NCBI RefSeq assembly: GCF_026626885.1
Contig: NZ_JAPNOA010000058.1
Location: forward strand, 1-41,908
Source: Parathalassolituus penaei
Lineage (GTDB): Bacteria; Pseudomonadota; Gammaproteobacteria; Pseudomonadales; Oceanobacteraceae
Length of the DNA stretch: 41,908 nt
Direction of reading: 5' to 3'
Shown here: piece by piece, positions 1 through 8,901 of the stretch
How the letters are laid out: every line of letters begins with the position of its first letter
Numbering within the stretch: the stretch's first letter is position 1
The notes under the pieces: generated by a model
The model's database searches: none
What the model saw: the letters and a program-made list of their open reading frames with translations, nothing else
Told to the model about the DNA's origin: nothing
Translations under genes and position numbers: made by a program

Positions 1-112
1 TGGCACGTCCTTGTGCCAACGGGCCTTGCGGGGCATCCATGCCCCGGCTGGGTCGGCCGTTGCGGTGAATCCCGGCTCGCCCAGATGGGCATTTTGCAGC
101 CACCTTTGGTGG
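1..112. repeat. Cluster of four short hairpin palindromes
   Basis: Four perfect short inverted repeats follow each other: TGGCAC/GTGCCA (1-18), GGGGCAT/ATGCCCC (30-45), GCCC/GGGC (79-90) and CCACC/GGTGG (100-112). No convincing gene covers 1-169. The cluster lies downstream of the diguanylate cyclase (minus strand) and may be REP-like extragenic sequence or the edge of a neighbouring unit cut by the window. The function is not known. Confidence 0.4.
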
Positions 113-169
113 GTGAAATCGGTGTACTGGTGGATGCTATTCATCCGACGTCCGACCCCCGTCGACTTG

Positions 170-2707
170 TCAGGCCTGAAGCAGAGGTATTTTGTGATAC
201 CAGCAGAAGCGGTTTCCACCTTCGTTTTTGGCGGCATACATTGCCTGGTCGGCTTGAATGAGCAGCAGGTCGGCGTCGTGGGCGTCGTCCGGGAAACGGC
301 TGATGCCAATGCTGGTGCCGGTCAGAATGGCGTTGCCGTCGATCAGGAAGGGTTCATTGAGGCTTTCGATAATCTGGCTGGCAATGCGCTCGACGGTCTG
401 GTCTTCAGCAATATTGGTCATCAGGATGGCAAACTCATCTCCCCCCAAGCGTGCTACGGTATCGGCCATACGAATCTGACGGCTAATAGTTCGTGCCACC
501 CGACATAACAGCTGGTCCCCCATATGGTGGCCAAGGGTGTCATTCACTGACTTGAATCGGTCGAGGTCGAGGAACATCAGCACCAAGCGTTGTCGGCGGT
601 CACGATTGTTGATCAGTGCAAGCTCTACCAGTGCCTGAAATTTCAGACGGTTGGCCAGTCCGGTTAACGGGTCGTGTTCGGCCATATGGCGCGCCCGTGA
701 TTCGGCCTGACGCCGCTCTTCAATCTGGAAGTGCAGTTCCGCGTTGGCCGCCGTCAGGGCTGCTGTGCGCTCATCGACCAGGTGTTCGAGCTGGTCTTGC
801 ATTTTGCGTAACAGGATTTCGGTTTGCTGGCGCTGGCGAATTTCGGTCTCCAGTGACTGGATATTGCTCTGGATGCTGTCGGCCATACCGTCAAAGGCAG
901 TCGCCAGCTGCGCCATTTCATCCTGTTTGCGGGTGGCGAAGCGGAAACTGCGCTCCCCCTGCTGAAAGCGGTTAATACCATTGATCAGCTGTCGGATCTG
1001 ATTCGACAGGTACACTGCTATCCAGATGGCGATCATGACAACCATCAGAGTCATTGCAGCTGTTACGAGACCTAGATGAGAAGTGGTGGAGGTCATGGTT
1101 TCGTTGACACGTTGGTTAACACTGCGGTTATTGAGTTCCAGGTTGGTACTGAAGTGATCAATCTGATGGGTGATTCGCTCACGGGTTTCGGTGGCACTGC
1201 GATGAAAGTCGTCAACGTTGGCGCCGATACTGACAAACCCGAAGCCGCGCAAACTGTTGCCATACTGGCTGGTGAAATAGGGGATCGGGGCAACGGTCGT
1301 GAGTTTGGAAATGCCACTCCAGATCAGCAAAAACGAGCCGGAGCCACCGTCACGGGTAAGATCCATCCAGCCCCGGCACTGTGGAGCAAAGTCGAGGTAA
1401 CGACAATCCAGTCCAACCAGCCCTTGTTTAGCCTGGTCCTTTGAGGCTATGCGATGATTGCCCTGATCTTCGTAGTTGGCCAGTTGTTGTGAAAATTCGG
1501 AAAACGGCAAGCCGCTGTTCTGGTAGGCGTTCCAGTCTTCTTCCGGTAACCAGGGCACTTCGCGTTCACCAGTCTGGCGGTTAAAGCCGGTAATAAAATA
1601 ATGACGCGGGTGAGCGATGTTACGACCCAGCTCATCCCAGACAAACGCGTAGTTACCATCGCGGGCGTCACCACTGGTGCTGTAACGTTCGGCGGTCGGG
1701 CGGAGATAATCAGTAAAGGCCTGCAAGTGCTGGTGATCCAGTGCGAGGCTGATATACCCCTGCCGCTGGCCGTTGTGATAAATCGGCATCACCCAGCGCA
1801 CAATCCCTTCAAAACGTTTGCCCAGCGGGTTTTCCGGACCGGCATAGGCTTCCTCTTCCGGTTGATAGTTGAGGCCAGCTTTGGCCGCGGTGGCCGGGGT
1901 ATAGAGGCCAATCAGATGCGCCGGGCGATATTCGCCAATTACCTCAGAGACATAAATCTCGCCTTCCTTGAGTCCGGCCAACTCACTGAAATAGTGTTCG
2001 GAACCAGCAAAGGTGTATTGTCGTTGTTGCACGTTATGCAGTTCCTGACTGAGTGTGCCATCGCGAAGAATTTTCAGCCGTTCCTGACCATCGAGTGCAA
2101 TCAGGGTCAGCTCTCGATACAAAGGCTGCATGCTGGTCTGGTTGATAGCCTCGGGCTCACGGTAATGCAATTGGGTAATATCCGGATTATCGAGCAGATT
2201 AACCGGGGTCTGGTGATGGTTTTTGGTGTTTTCCAGGATTTGCCACTGTGAGCCGTCCGCACTCAGTTGCCATTCCGGAGCAATCGGCAAGGCTGATTGG
2301 CGGCTGAGCATAAACTGGCGATAGCTGTCCTGATTCGCCGGTAACTGCGCAGCCAGACGCAGGTCTGCATCACGGGCGTACAAAAACGCGGCGATGGCCC
2401 GGGCTGTGTCTGTAGACATTCGTTCAAGATTATCACGAGCACTGTTATCCAGAGCCTGAACCGAATCTTCGATGGCAGCGTCTGCTGCTGAATTCAGCGC
2501 ACGTACACTTTGCTGACCTTGTTCTGCAAAGCTGGACAGTAATTCATGTCCTAATTGGCGTATCTGGTCGCGGGCCAGAAATGCCAGAAACAGCAGGGGA
2601 AGTACCTTGATCAGGACAAACAGCACAATCAGTTTGCCTTTCAGACTCAGACCTTTATTAATGAGGTGAGGGCCAGAAACTCCGGATATGGAGAGAGGTG
2701 TCGTCAT
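170..2707 (-). CDS. Membrane-bound sensor diguanylate cyclase (HAMP-GGDEF)
   Basis: An 845-residue protein predicted to make cyclic di-GMP from two GTP. A first membrane segment lies near residues 25-45. It is followed by a large, probably periplasmic sensing region of about 500 residues and a second membrane segment near 555-575. A HAMP-like stretch with IRQLINGINRF comes next, then a coiled coil and a C-terminal GGDEF domain. The catalytic GGDEF is intact at about residues 755-759. An RxxD (RMAD) lies five residues upstream and matches the product-inhibition I-site. The signal sensed is unknown; the sensor region was not assigned to a named domain. It is probably transcribed alone, because a stem-loop separates it from the upstream gene. 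The GGDEF assignment is secure. Confidence 0.93.
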   Translation of the reverse strand: MTTPLSISGVSGPHLINKGLSLKGKLIVLFVLIKVLPLLFLAFLARDQIRQLGHELLSSFAEQGQQSVRALNSAADAAIEDSVQALDNSARDNLERMSTDTARAIAAFLYARDADLRLAAQLPANQDSYRQFMLSRQSALPIAPEWQLSADGSQWQILENTKNHHQTPVNLLDNPDITQLHYREPEAINQTSMQPLYRELTLIALDGQERLKILRDGTLSQELHNVQQRQYTFAGSEHYFSELAGLKEGEIYVSEVIGEYRPAHLIGLYTPATAAKAGLNYQPEEEAYAGPENPLGKRFEGIVRWVMPIYHNGQRQGYISLALDHQHLQAFTDYLRPTAERYSTSGDARDGNYAFVWDELGRNIAHPRHYFITGFNRQTGEREVPWLPEEDWNAYQNSGLPFSEFSQQLANYEDQGNHRIASKDQAKQGLVGLDCRYLDFAPQCRGWMDLTRDGGSGSFLLIWSGISKLTTVAPIPYFTSQYGNSLRGFGFVSIGANVDDFHRSATETRERITHQIDHFSTNLELNNRSVNQRVNETMTSTTSHLGLVTAAMTLMVVMIAIWIAVYLSNQIRQLINGINRFQQGERSFRFATRKQDEMAQLATAFDGMADSIQSNIQSLETEIRQRQQTEILLRKMQDQLEHLVDERTAALTAANAELHFQIEERRQAESRARHMAEHDPLTGLANRLKFQALVELALINNRDRRQRLVLMFLDLDRFKSVNDTLGHHMGDQLLCRVARTISRQIRMADTVARLGGDEFAILMTNIAEDQTVERIASQIIESLNEPFLIDGNAILTGTSIGISRFPDDAHDADLLLIQADQAMYAAKNEGGNRFCWYHKIPLLQA

Positions 2708-2860
2708 TATTGTTGTTCCGGTGGCGGTCAGCCGGACCGGCAGGATCGTTCAGACTCCTGAGATTTGGTCCGGGGCGGGCGGCTATTTGAGAATTATAGT
2801 CGAGCGCTGCCGGATTTCGTGCTTGCTGGTCAGCATATCCCTGATATTTATGTGTATTAT

Positions 2861-2891
2861 GCCCTGAGCCGACAAGAGTACGGCTCAGGGC
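2861..2891 (-). terminator. Strong stem-loop after the 2915-3562 gene
   Basis: A perfect 11-bp inverted repeat (GCCCTGAGCCG / CGGCTCAGGGC) with a 9-nt loop starts 24 nt after the stop codon of the minus-strand gene. There is no clear U-run, so it could be a weak or factor-assisted terminator or an mRNA-stabilising hairpin. Confidence 0.5.
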
Positions 2892-2914
2892 TGCGTCAGT
2901 AATGGCGAGCAGGA

Positions 2915-3562
2915 TTAGCGCGATGGGCGTCGAAAGCGGTTCAGCAGCATACGAATCACGCCGATATGTTCGTGAGTTTTGAACTGCACCGGAGTATCCA
3001 GCGGTCGGTTAAACAGGCGGGTATAACCGGCCAGCCAGGCGGCGCTATAGAACTGGTTAATTTCAGCATGGCTGACCTGCAACAGACGCTGGGCGGTATC
3101 GATTGAGGTTGGGCGTGCTGTCAGCAGCGCCGCAATGCGGTAACTGTTGGGAGTGATGGGCAGGCGCGTGAAGTTGGGCCAGTGACGCAGCTGTACCACG
3201 TCGTTACTCCGACAGCTCGGTAACAGACGCCCCGCTGACAACTGAAACGCATAACGCCAGAAAAATTCATCAGCCGGACGACTGACCTGACGGGCTCCGG
3301 GAATCAACCCGGCTTTCAGTCCCCTCACCCGATAGTCGTTAGCGTTGGCATTGACGATCTGGTCGAAGTTGAGATTGCTGAGAATAAAGCGGCCGGTGGA
3401 GCCTGAAATCACCAGGTAACGGTCTGATGAGCAGAGGTATTCGTCACTGCTGAACAGAATCTGAATGTCCTTGTGGTAATCAAATGCCTTGCGGGCGATC
3501 CGGAAAATGCCTTCTTCCAGAATATCGGGATGAAAATCCGAAACCTGCTGTGCCATTCCCAT
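2915..3562 (-). CDS. Uncharacterised protein, paralogue of the next gene
   Basis: 215 residues with no family I can name. It is clearly related to the neighbour at 3750-4391. Shared blocks are DIQILF.SDEYLCS (about 32-45), a RPxDEFFW block (about 95-102), GRLLPxC (about 111-117), LRHWPNFTRLP (about 125-135) and ARPTSIDTA...FYSAAWLAGYT (about 149-181). Both end in a basic amphipathic tail beginning GVIR. The block near 150-181 could be a small helix-turn-helix-like fold, but that is only an impression. There is no signal peptide or membrane segment, so it is probably cytoplasmic. The start at 3562 (ATG) was chosen; a second ATG lies two codons later. Tandem arrangement indicates gene duplication. 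Confidence 0.75.
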   Translation of the reverse strand: MGMAQQVSDFHPDILEEGIFRIARKAFDYHKDIQILFSSDEYLCSSDRYLVISGSTGRFILSNLNFDQIVNANANDYRVRGLKAGLIPGARQVSRPADEFFWRYAFQLSAGRLLPSCRSNDVVQLRHWPNFTRLPITPNSYRIAALLTARPTSIDTAQRLLQVSHAEINQFYSAAWLAGYTRLFNRPLDTPVQFKTHEHIGVIRMLLNRFRRPSR

Positions 3563-3749
3563 ACTGCGAGTCCGTTGCTGGTTGAACGTTGGCAGCCATC
3601 AGCTGCGTCTGTGCATTATGGTCGATAAAAGTATGGCTGGCCGCCAGTTACCGGTTGGCAGTTTGGCGCTTTTATGAACACCAGCTGTTCAGAATGTGGA
3701 CTGATTCCCTCCAGCTGCGCGGAGTGGTGTGCAGATTGTTGAGTGTGCC

Positions 3750-4391
3750 TCAGTCTGCACGAATCAGTCGGCGCCAGAGGGAGCGAATAACTCCTCGACG
3801 TTCATTGGCATCACTGGCACTGGGTTGGCTGGCCAGCAACGGTTTCGGGGTGTGGTCGAGGGTGTCGGTGTAACCGGCATAACGAGCGGCGCTGTAAAAA
3901 CGGAAGGCCTCGGCAATCGGTATACCGAGAGTGCGAGCTGCAACGTCGACCGGTGTTGGGCGTGCGGCCAGAAGGGCTGCAAGGCGTACCATGGCCGGAG
4001 TGTGCGGCAGGCGAGTAAAGTTGGGCCAGCGTTGCAGGTAGACCAGATCATGGGACTTGCAGCCTGGTAGTAAACGGCCATCTGTCGCCATACGATAAGC
4101 CAGCAGCCAGAAAAATTCGTCAATTGGCCGTGCCTGCTGGTCCAGCTGATCCGCGATGGACGAACCTGGGGTAATCGGATGTACCTTGATCAGATGCTGC
4201 TGATCGGCGGCCAATAGAGTGCTGATGGAAAGATTACGGGCAATATAACGACGACTACTGCCAAATATGGCCAGCACCCGGTTAGTGGAGCACAGGTATT
4301 CATCGCTGTAGAACAGGATCTGGATATCAACGCCACGCTTGATGGCATCACTAACCAGCGTCAGGGCGGAATGTTGAGCCTGTGGCTGCAC
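3750..4391 (-). CDS. Uncharacterised protein, paralogue of the previous gene
   Basis: About 213 residues and homologous to the 2915-3562 product over nearly its whole length (SDEYLCS, DEFFW, GRLLPGC, QRWPNFTRLP, AARPTPVDVA, FYSAARYAGYT). The frame is open up to a TTG at 4418. I prefer the GTG at 4391-4389 because TGAGG precedes it at a normal distance. No ATG exists near the N-terminus. The function is unknown. It is divergent from the V-type ATPase operon, and the shared spacer contains a CRP-like site 85-100 bp upstream of the chosen start, so the two units may be co-regulated. The two paralogues differ most at the N-terminus and just before the basic C-terminal tail. Confidence 0.72.
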   Translation of the reverse strand: MQPQAQHSALTLVSDAIKRGVDIQILFYSDEYLCSTNRVLAIFGSSRRYIARNLSISTLLAADQQHLIKVHPITPGSSIADQLDQQARPIDEFFWLLAYRMATDGRLLPGCKSHDLVYLQRWPNFTRLPHTPAMVRLAALLAARPTPVDVAARTLGIPIAEAFRFYSAARYAGYTDTLDHTPKPLLASQPSASDANERRGVIRSLWRRLIRAD

Positions 4392-4475
4392 TGAAAACCT
4401 CACAAGTCTGACCGCCAATGGAACGATGCTACCGTTCGTCGACTGCGGTGTTTGAAACCGGGACTATACCCAATC

Positions 4476-4491
4476 TGTGACTGTCATCACA
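4476..4491. promoter_or_regulatory. Candidate CRP/Vfr binding site
   Basis: TGTGACTGTCATCACA matches the CRP core TGTGA-N6-TCACA exactly. It overlaps a second inverted repeat (TCACA then TGTGA, through 4497). It lies in the approximately 300-bp spacer between the divergent paralogue gene and the V-type ATPase operon, about 200 bp upstream of the ATPase start codon. No confident -35/-10 pair was found beside it, so which promoter it acts on is open. Confidence 0.5.
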
Positions 4492-4693
4492 AGTGTGATA
4501 GTCATCTCGGGTGCTGCTGGCCTGGCATGTGGTAACTGCGATCTGGGAACAGTTGGAACAGTGAATTTTATCAGAAGCTTCTCGTGGCTCGGTTTCGTCT
4601 GTCTCATGTCAATGTCCTGTTGTATCTGGCAGGCATCATTGTAGCTGTTATCAGGGAACGCTCGTTTTGAGCCCGTCTATTCAGGAGCAAGGC

Positions 4694-6055
4694 ATGAACC
4701 CGGCTGGCAAATCCTATCGTTCTGTTATCGCCATTGTTGGTGATCTGGTGCGGGTACGTGTACCAGTTCCTGCGGCCGGTGATACACCACAGGTGCGGCT
4801 GGGCGACCTGGCGGTGCTGACTGAACCGGATGGTAGTGGCAGTCGTCTGGCGCAGGTCATGGATATCCGCGATGAACGGGTATCCCTGCAGGTGCTGGAC
4901 TCCACCAAGGGGCTGTCGACCGCCGCCAGTGTGACCTTCCTCGGTCATCCGATGCAGGTAAGTTATTCCGGCAATGTGCTGGGACGGGTGTTTAACGGTC
5001 GAGGCACTCCGATTGATGGTGGGCCATCACTGGAGTTTGATGCTCGTATCGACATTGCCGGGCCTACGGTGAATCCGATGCGGCGGGTGCTGGCATCACG
5101 CATGATCCGCACCAACGTGCCGATGATTGATCTCTTTAACAGCCTGGTGGAAAGCCAGAAAATCCCGGTATTTTCGGTTTCCGGTGAACCCTACAACCGC
5201 TTTCTGGCCAGAATTGGCACCCAGGCGGATGCCGATATTCTGGTGTTTGGTGGCATGGGGCTGGGCTTCGACGACTACTGGTTGTTCCGTAAGACCTTCG
5301 AAGACAACGGCACCTTTGCCCGTACCCTGATGTTTGTGAATCTGGCGTCCGACTCCATTGTTGAGCGCTTGCTGGTGCCGGATATGGCGCTAGCGGTGGC
5401 GGAACGTTTTGCCGTTGAAGAAGGCAAACGGGTACTGGTGCTGCTGACCGATATGACGGCCTATGCCGATGCCCTCAAGGAAATCGGAATCGCCAATGAA
5501 CGGGTGCCGTCCAATCGTGGCTACATGGGTGACCTCTATTCGCAGCTGGCGCGCCGGTATGAAAAGGCCTGTGATTTTGCCAAGGGTGGCTCGGTCACCA
5601 TTCTGGCAGTTACCACCATGCCGGGGAATGACGTCAGCCATCCGGTGCCGGATAACACCGGTTACATCACCGAAGGCCAGTTCTATTTGCACAATGGCCA
5701 GCTGGACCCGTTTGGCTCGTTGTCGCGTCTGAAGCAGTTTGTGATTGGTAAACAGACCCGAGAAGACCACGGTCAGGTCATGAATACCATGATCCGTTTT
5801 TATTCCGCGGCAGTTGAAGCAGAACAGAAGCAGGCCATGGCGTTTGACCTCAATCCGTACGATCAGCAGTTGCTGAAATACGGCCAGCTGTTCCGTCAGC
5901 ATTTTATGGCGCTGGAAGTGGATATGCCGCTGGAGCAGGCGCTGGATCTTGGCTGGCAGATCATGGCCGACTGTTTTGAGCCGGAGCAGCTGCTGATGAA
6001 AAGCGAACTGGTGAAAAAGTATCTGCCAGCACGCCGTGAGTCTGCGGAGGCATAA
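4694..6055 (+). CDS. ntpB: V/A-type ATPase subunit B (non-catalytic)
   Basis: 453 residues, the usual size for the regulatory B subunit of the V1/A1 head, which alternates with A in a hexamer. The N-terminal beta-barrel begins IAIVGDLVRVRV. The degenerate nucleotide loop reads FSVSGEPYNRF, where A subunits carry a Walker A motif. Further family blocks are GGMGLGFDDYWLF, PSNRGYMGDLYSQLARRYE and the TMPGNDVSHPVPDNTGYITEGQ region. ATG 4694 is chosen over the upstream TTG at 4667 because AGGAG sits at 4683-4687. It is the first gene of a seven-gene operon; the D gene starts two bases after its stop. In other bacterial V-type operons B normally follows A, so a leading B is unusual. Confidence 0.95.
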   Translation: MNPAGKSYRSVIAIVGDLVRVRVPVPAAGDTPQVRLGDLAVLTEPDGSGSRLAQVMDIRDERVSLQVLDSTKGLSTAASVTFLGHPMQVSYSGNVLGRVFNGRGTPIDGGPSLEFDARIDIAGPTVNPMRRVLASRMIRTNVPMIDLFNSLVESQKIPVFSVSGEPYNRFLARIGTQADADILVFGGMGLGFDDYWLFRKTFEDNGTFARTLMFVNLASDSIVERLLVPDMALAVAERFAVEEGKRVLVLLTDMTAYADALKEIGIANERVPSNRGYMGDLYSQLARRYEKACDFAKGGSVTILAVTTMPGNDVSHPVPDNTGYITEGQFYLHNGQLDPFGSLSRLKQFVIGKQTREDHGQVMNTMIRFYSAAVEAEQKQAMAFDLNPYDQQLLKYGQLFRQHFMALEVDMPLEQALDLGWQIMADCFEPEQLLMKSELVKKYLPARRESAEA

Positions 6056-6057
6056 AC

Positions 6058-6666
6058 GTGGCGCGTTTGCTGTTATCCAAATCCAGCCTGCTGCAACAAC
6101 GCCAACAGCTGGCGACTTATCAGCGCTTTTTGCCATCGCTGGAACTCAAGCGTCAGCAGCTGATGCAATCGGTAAAAGAAACCGAACAGGCGCAGGCTGA
6201 GTGTCTGCAGCGTTTGACCATGCTCGAAAACCGGGTTGCCGAACAGCTGCCGATGCTGGCGATTCAGGAAATCGACTTGCAGGGGTTGGTGAGCCTCAAA
6301 TCGTTTGAGCGTTTGCGCCGTAATCTGGCCGGAGTCTGGGTGGAAGAACTGGAAACCGTCCGTTTTGAGCGGGCCGCCATCCCTTTGCTGGCGCGACCAC
6401 ACTGGGTGCCGGTATTGCAGCAATGGCTGGAGGAAGCCATTCGTATGCAGCTGCAGGTCGAGATTCTTGCCAGCAACTTGCTGCTGATTCATGAAGCCCT
6501 GCGCAAGGTTACCCAGCGTATGAATCTGTTCGACAAGGTGCTGATTCCACAAACCCGTGAGCATATCCGCACCATTCGTATCTATCTGGACGACAAGGCG
6601 CGAGAAGCGGTGGTGACCTCGAAAATCGCCAAGGCCCGTCAGCGAGAACAGGAGTCGGGGTTGTGA
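6058..6666 (+). CDS. ntpD: V/A-type ATPase subunit D (central stalk)
   Basis: 202 residues starting at GTG. Subunit D forms the long antiparallel coiled-coil rotor shaft inside the A3B3 head. The N-terminal helix (LLLSKSSLLQQRQQLATYQR) is rich in Leu, Gln and Arg. The C-terminal part, with MNLFDKVLIPQTREHIRTIR, matches the conserved VNALE.v.iP....ti..I pattern of the family. The length fits the family. The stop overlaps the GTG of the I subunit by four bases (GTGA), implying translational coupling. No F subunit gene, the usual partner of D in the stalk, is present in the operon. Confidence 0.9.
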   Translation: MARLLLSKSSLLQQRQQLATYQRFLPSLELKRQQLMQSVKETEQAQAECLQRLTMLENRVAEQLPMLAIQEIDLQGLVSLKSFERLRRNLAGVWVEELETVRFERAAIPLLARPHWVPVLQQWLEEAIRMQLQVEILASNLLLIHEALRKVTQRMNLFDKVLIPQTREHIRTIRIYLDDKAREAVVTSKIAKARQREQESGL

Positions 6667-8447
6667 GTATTGTTGCCCTCAAACACATTCATCTGGTGGG
6701 GCGGCAGGCCGACCGCGACGCGATTCTGACGGTGCTGCAGCGTTATGGGCGTTTGCACATTGCCAGCAACAGCGGCGCCAATCCCGACCAGTTGCCTCTG
6801 TCGCCACGCTCGCGCCGGGTACAGGAAGCTATCCGCTTTCTGGCGCATAGCCCGGTGTCGCGGCGGCCACTGAAGAAGTTCCAGGGCTTTCACCCGGATC
6901 ATATCGTCGACGATGTGCTGGCTCTGAAAGAACAGCTGCGCAATACCGAAGACCAGCGCGATGAATTGCAGAAACGGATTCAGCTGATGCGCCCCTGGGG
7001 TAATTTCTGCTTTCCGGCCGATACCATGGTGGAGCATTTCCGTCTGTGGTTTTACCGCCTGCCGGTGAATCGTTATGCCGCTCTGCAGCAGGTTGATGTG
7101 CCCTGGCAAATCGTGGGTCGCAGTAGCCGTTTCTATTATCTGGTGCTGATCAGCGCCAACGAGCCAGCGGCGCATCTGTTACCGGTGCCACGTGAGCATC
7201 TGGGCAGTCGATCCCTTGGGCAGTTGCAGGATGATCTCGACGCCACTGAAACCCGCCTCGAAGAGCTGTATCTGCAACGCCAGGACCTTACCCGTTATCT
7301 CAACCTGTTGCAGCAGTTCCGGGCCCGCGCCGACAGCCGTTCGTTGTGGCGTTATGTACGGGCCCAGACCGAAGACCATGAGCCCCTGTTCAGTCTGCAG
7401 GGCTGGTTACCGGCGACAGAGCTGGCCAGTTTTGATGAGCAGGCTCGCAACACCGGTTTTGCCTGGCAAGCCCGCGACCCAAGGCCCTCTGAAAAACCAC
7501 CAACCCTGCTCAAACCGGCACCGGGGTTTGCCGCCGGTGGTCTGCTGGCGCGTTTTTATCAGTTACCGGCGTATGGCAGCTGGGACCCATCGGTACAGCT
7601 GTTCCTGTCGTTTGTGCTGTTCTTTGCCATGATCCTGGCGGATGCCGGTTATGCACTGTTGCTGATGCTGCCGTTGCTGTTCGGCTGGAAACGGCTGGGG
7701 CGTTCGGAAACCACCCGGGATCTGCGTCAGCTGATGGCCTGGCTGACGGGCGGCGCGCTGGTCTGGGGTGTGCTGGTCGGCAGTTATTTTGGTGTGGCAC
7801 CGCCACCCAACAGCTGGCTGGCGTGGCCAGTCGTGGTGGATGTGGGTCATTACAGCCAGATGATGCTGTTGTCGGTACTGGTGGGGATTGGGCATCTGAC
7901 GCTGGCGCATCTGAGTTTGCTGCGCAGTCAGCGTTTTTCGTGGCAACTGCTGGTGGGGCGTTTGGGCTGGATTCTGATGATGCTGATGGGGGTTGGTTTC
8001 TGGCAGCTGGATAACCACTGGCAACCACTGTTGTTCGACGGTTTGGGACTGTCGGCCCTGATGGTGCTGATCGGCAACTGGCGTTCGCAGGGTGCGAGCT
8101 GGTGGCGCGGAGGTATTCAGGCCGTCAGCGCACTGCTGGATGTCAGCAAGTTATTTGGTGACGTGCTGAGTTACATGCGTCTGTTTGCGTTAGGGCTGGC
8201 GTCCGCATCATTGGCGTTAACGTTCAACCAGCTGGCAATCAGCCGCCTGCATGCCGACAGCGGTATTGGTGTACTGGAGGCAGGGCTGATTCTGTTACTG
8301 GGGCACGCCATTAACCTCGGGCTGGGCATTATGAGTGGTGTGGTACATGGCCTTCGTCTGAATTTTATCGAGTTTTATAACTGGGGTGAGCCGGGTGAGG
8401 GATATGCCTTCAGCCCGTTCCGTCTGGAGGAGATCGAGCATGAATGA
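6663..8447 (+). CDS. ntpI: V/A-type ATPase subunit I (membrane stator, a-subunit)
   Basis: 594 residues starting at GTG. The N-terminal ~300 residues are cytoplasmic and helical and form the stator arm. The C-terminal half has about seven or eight membrane helices, starting near SVQLFLSFVLFFAMILADAG. The family signature VLSYMRLFALGLA carries the essential arginine (R506) that faces the ring carboxylate during ion translocation. The C-terminal GLRLNFIEFYNW block is also typical. At 594 residues it is at the short end of the family. It overlaps subunit D upstream and subunit K downstream by a few bases. Confidence 0.92.
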   Translation: MSIVALKHIHLVGRQADRDAILTVLQRYGRLHIASNSGANPDQLPLSPRSRRVQEAIRFLAHSPVSRRPLKKFQGFHPDHIVDDVLALKEQLRNTEDQRDELQKRIQLMRPWGNFCFPADTMVEHFRLWFYRLPVNRYAALQQVDVPWQIVGRSSRFYYLVLISANEPAAHLLPVPREHLGSRSLGQLQDDLDATETRLEELYLQRQDLTRYLNLLQQFRARADSRSLWRYVRAQTEDHEPLFSLQGWLPATELASFDEQARNTGFAWQARDPRPSEKPPTLLKPAPGFAAGGLLARFYQLPAYGSWDPSVQLFLSFVLFFAMILADAGYALLLMLPLLFGWKRLGRSETTRDLRQLMAWLTGGALVWGVLVGSYFGVAPPPNSWLAWPVVVDVGHYSQMMLLSVLVGIGHLTLAHLSLLRSQRFSWQLLVGRLGWILMMLMGVGFWQLDNHWQPLLFDGLGLSALMVLIGNWRSQGASWWRGGIQAVSALLDVSKLFGDVLSYMRLFALGLASASLALTFNQLAISRLHADSGIGVLEAGLILLLGHAINLGLGIMSGVVHGLRLNFIEFYNWGEPGEGYAFSPFRLEEIEHE

Positions 8448-8901
8448 ACTGGTGATTGCCCTCGGTTGGGCAGGCGTATTTGCGCCGGTAGCGTTAGGGG
8501 CTATTGGCAGTGTGATCGGCTGTGCCATTGCCGGGCAGGCCGCCATTGGCGCCATGCTGGATACCGACAGTGGTTACGGGCGTTTTATTGGCCTGTCGGT
8601 GTTGCCTTCCTCGTTTGTGATTTACGGCATTGTGCTGATGTTTACCCTGCAGCAACCGGTGCAGGCCTATAACGCCGGTGCTCTGGCCGGGATCGGTATT
8701 CTTGCTGGTCTGACTCTTATGTTTACCGGTATCTGGCAGGGGCGTGCCTGTGCCACCGCGATTGCCGCGGCCAAGGAGAAGCCGGAAATCTTCGGGATGT
8801 CGATTGCACCGGCGGCAATTGTCGAAGGCTTCGGGGTGTTTGTGTTTATTTTTGCCCTGGTGCTGGCGGGCGCAATTCCGCAGACAGGAGCCTTAGCATG
8901 A
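8440..8901 (+). CDS. ntpK: V/A-type ATPase subunit K (proteolipid ring)
   Basis: 153 residues forming four membrane helices (two hairpins), the duplicated NtpK type. Only the second hairpin has an ion-binding carboxylate, E129 in AIVEGFGVF, as in Enterococcus NtpK. Compared from memory with the Na+ ligands of NtpK (L61, T64, Q65, Q110, E139), this protein has L55, S58, F59, Q100 and E129. The Q65 ligand is therefore replaced by Phe, which argues against a classical Na+ site and towards H+ use (inference). ATG 8440 lies inside the end of the I gene and is preceded by a good GGAGGAGA ribosome site. Confidence 0.93.
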   Translation: MNELVIALGWAGVFAPVALGAIGSVIGCAIAGQAAIGAMLDTDSGYGRFIGLSVLPSSFVIYGIVLMFTLQQPVQAYNAGALAGIGILAGLTLMFTGIWQGRACATAIAAAKEKPEIFGMSIAPAAIVEGFGVFVFIFALVLAGAIPQTGALA

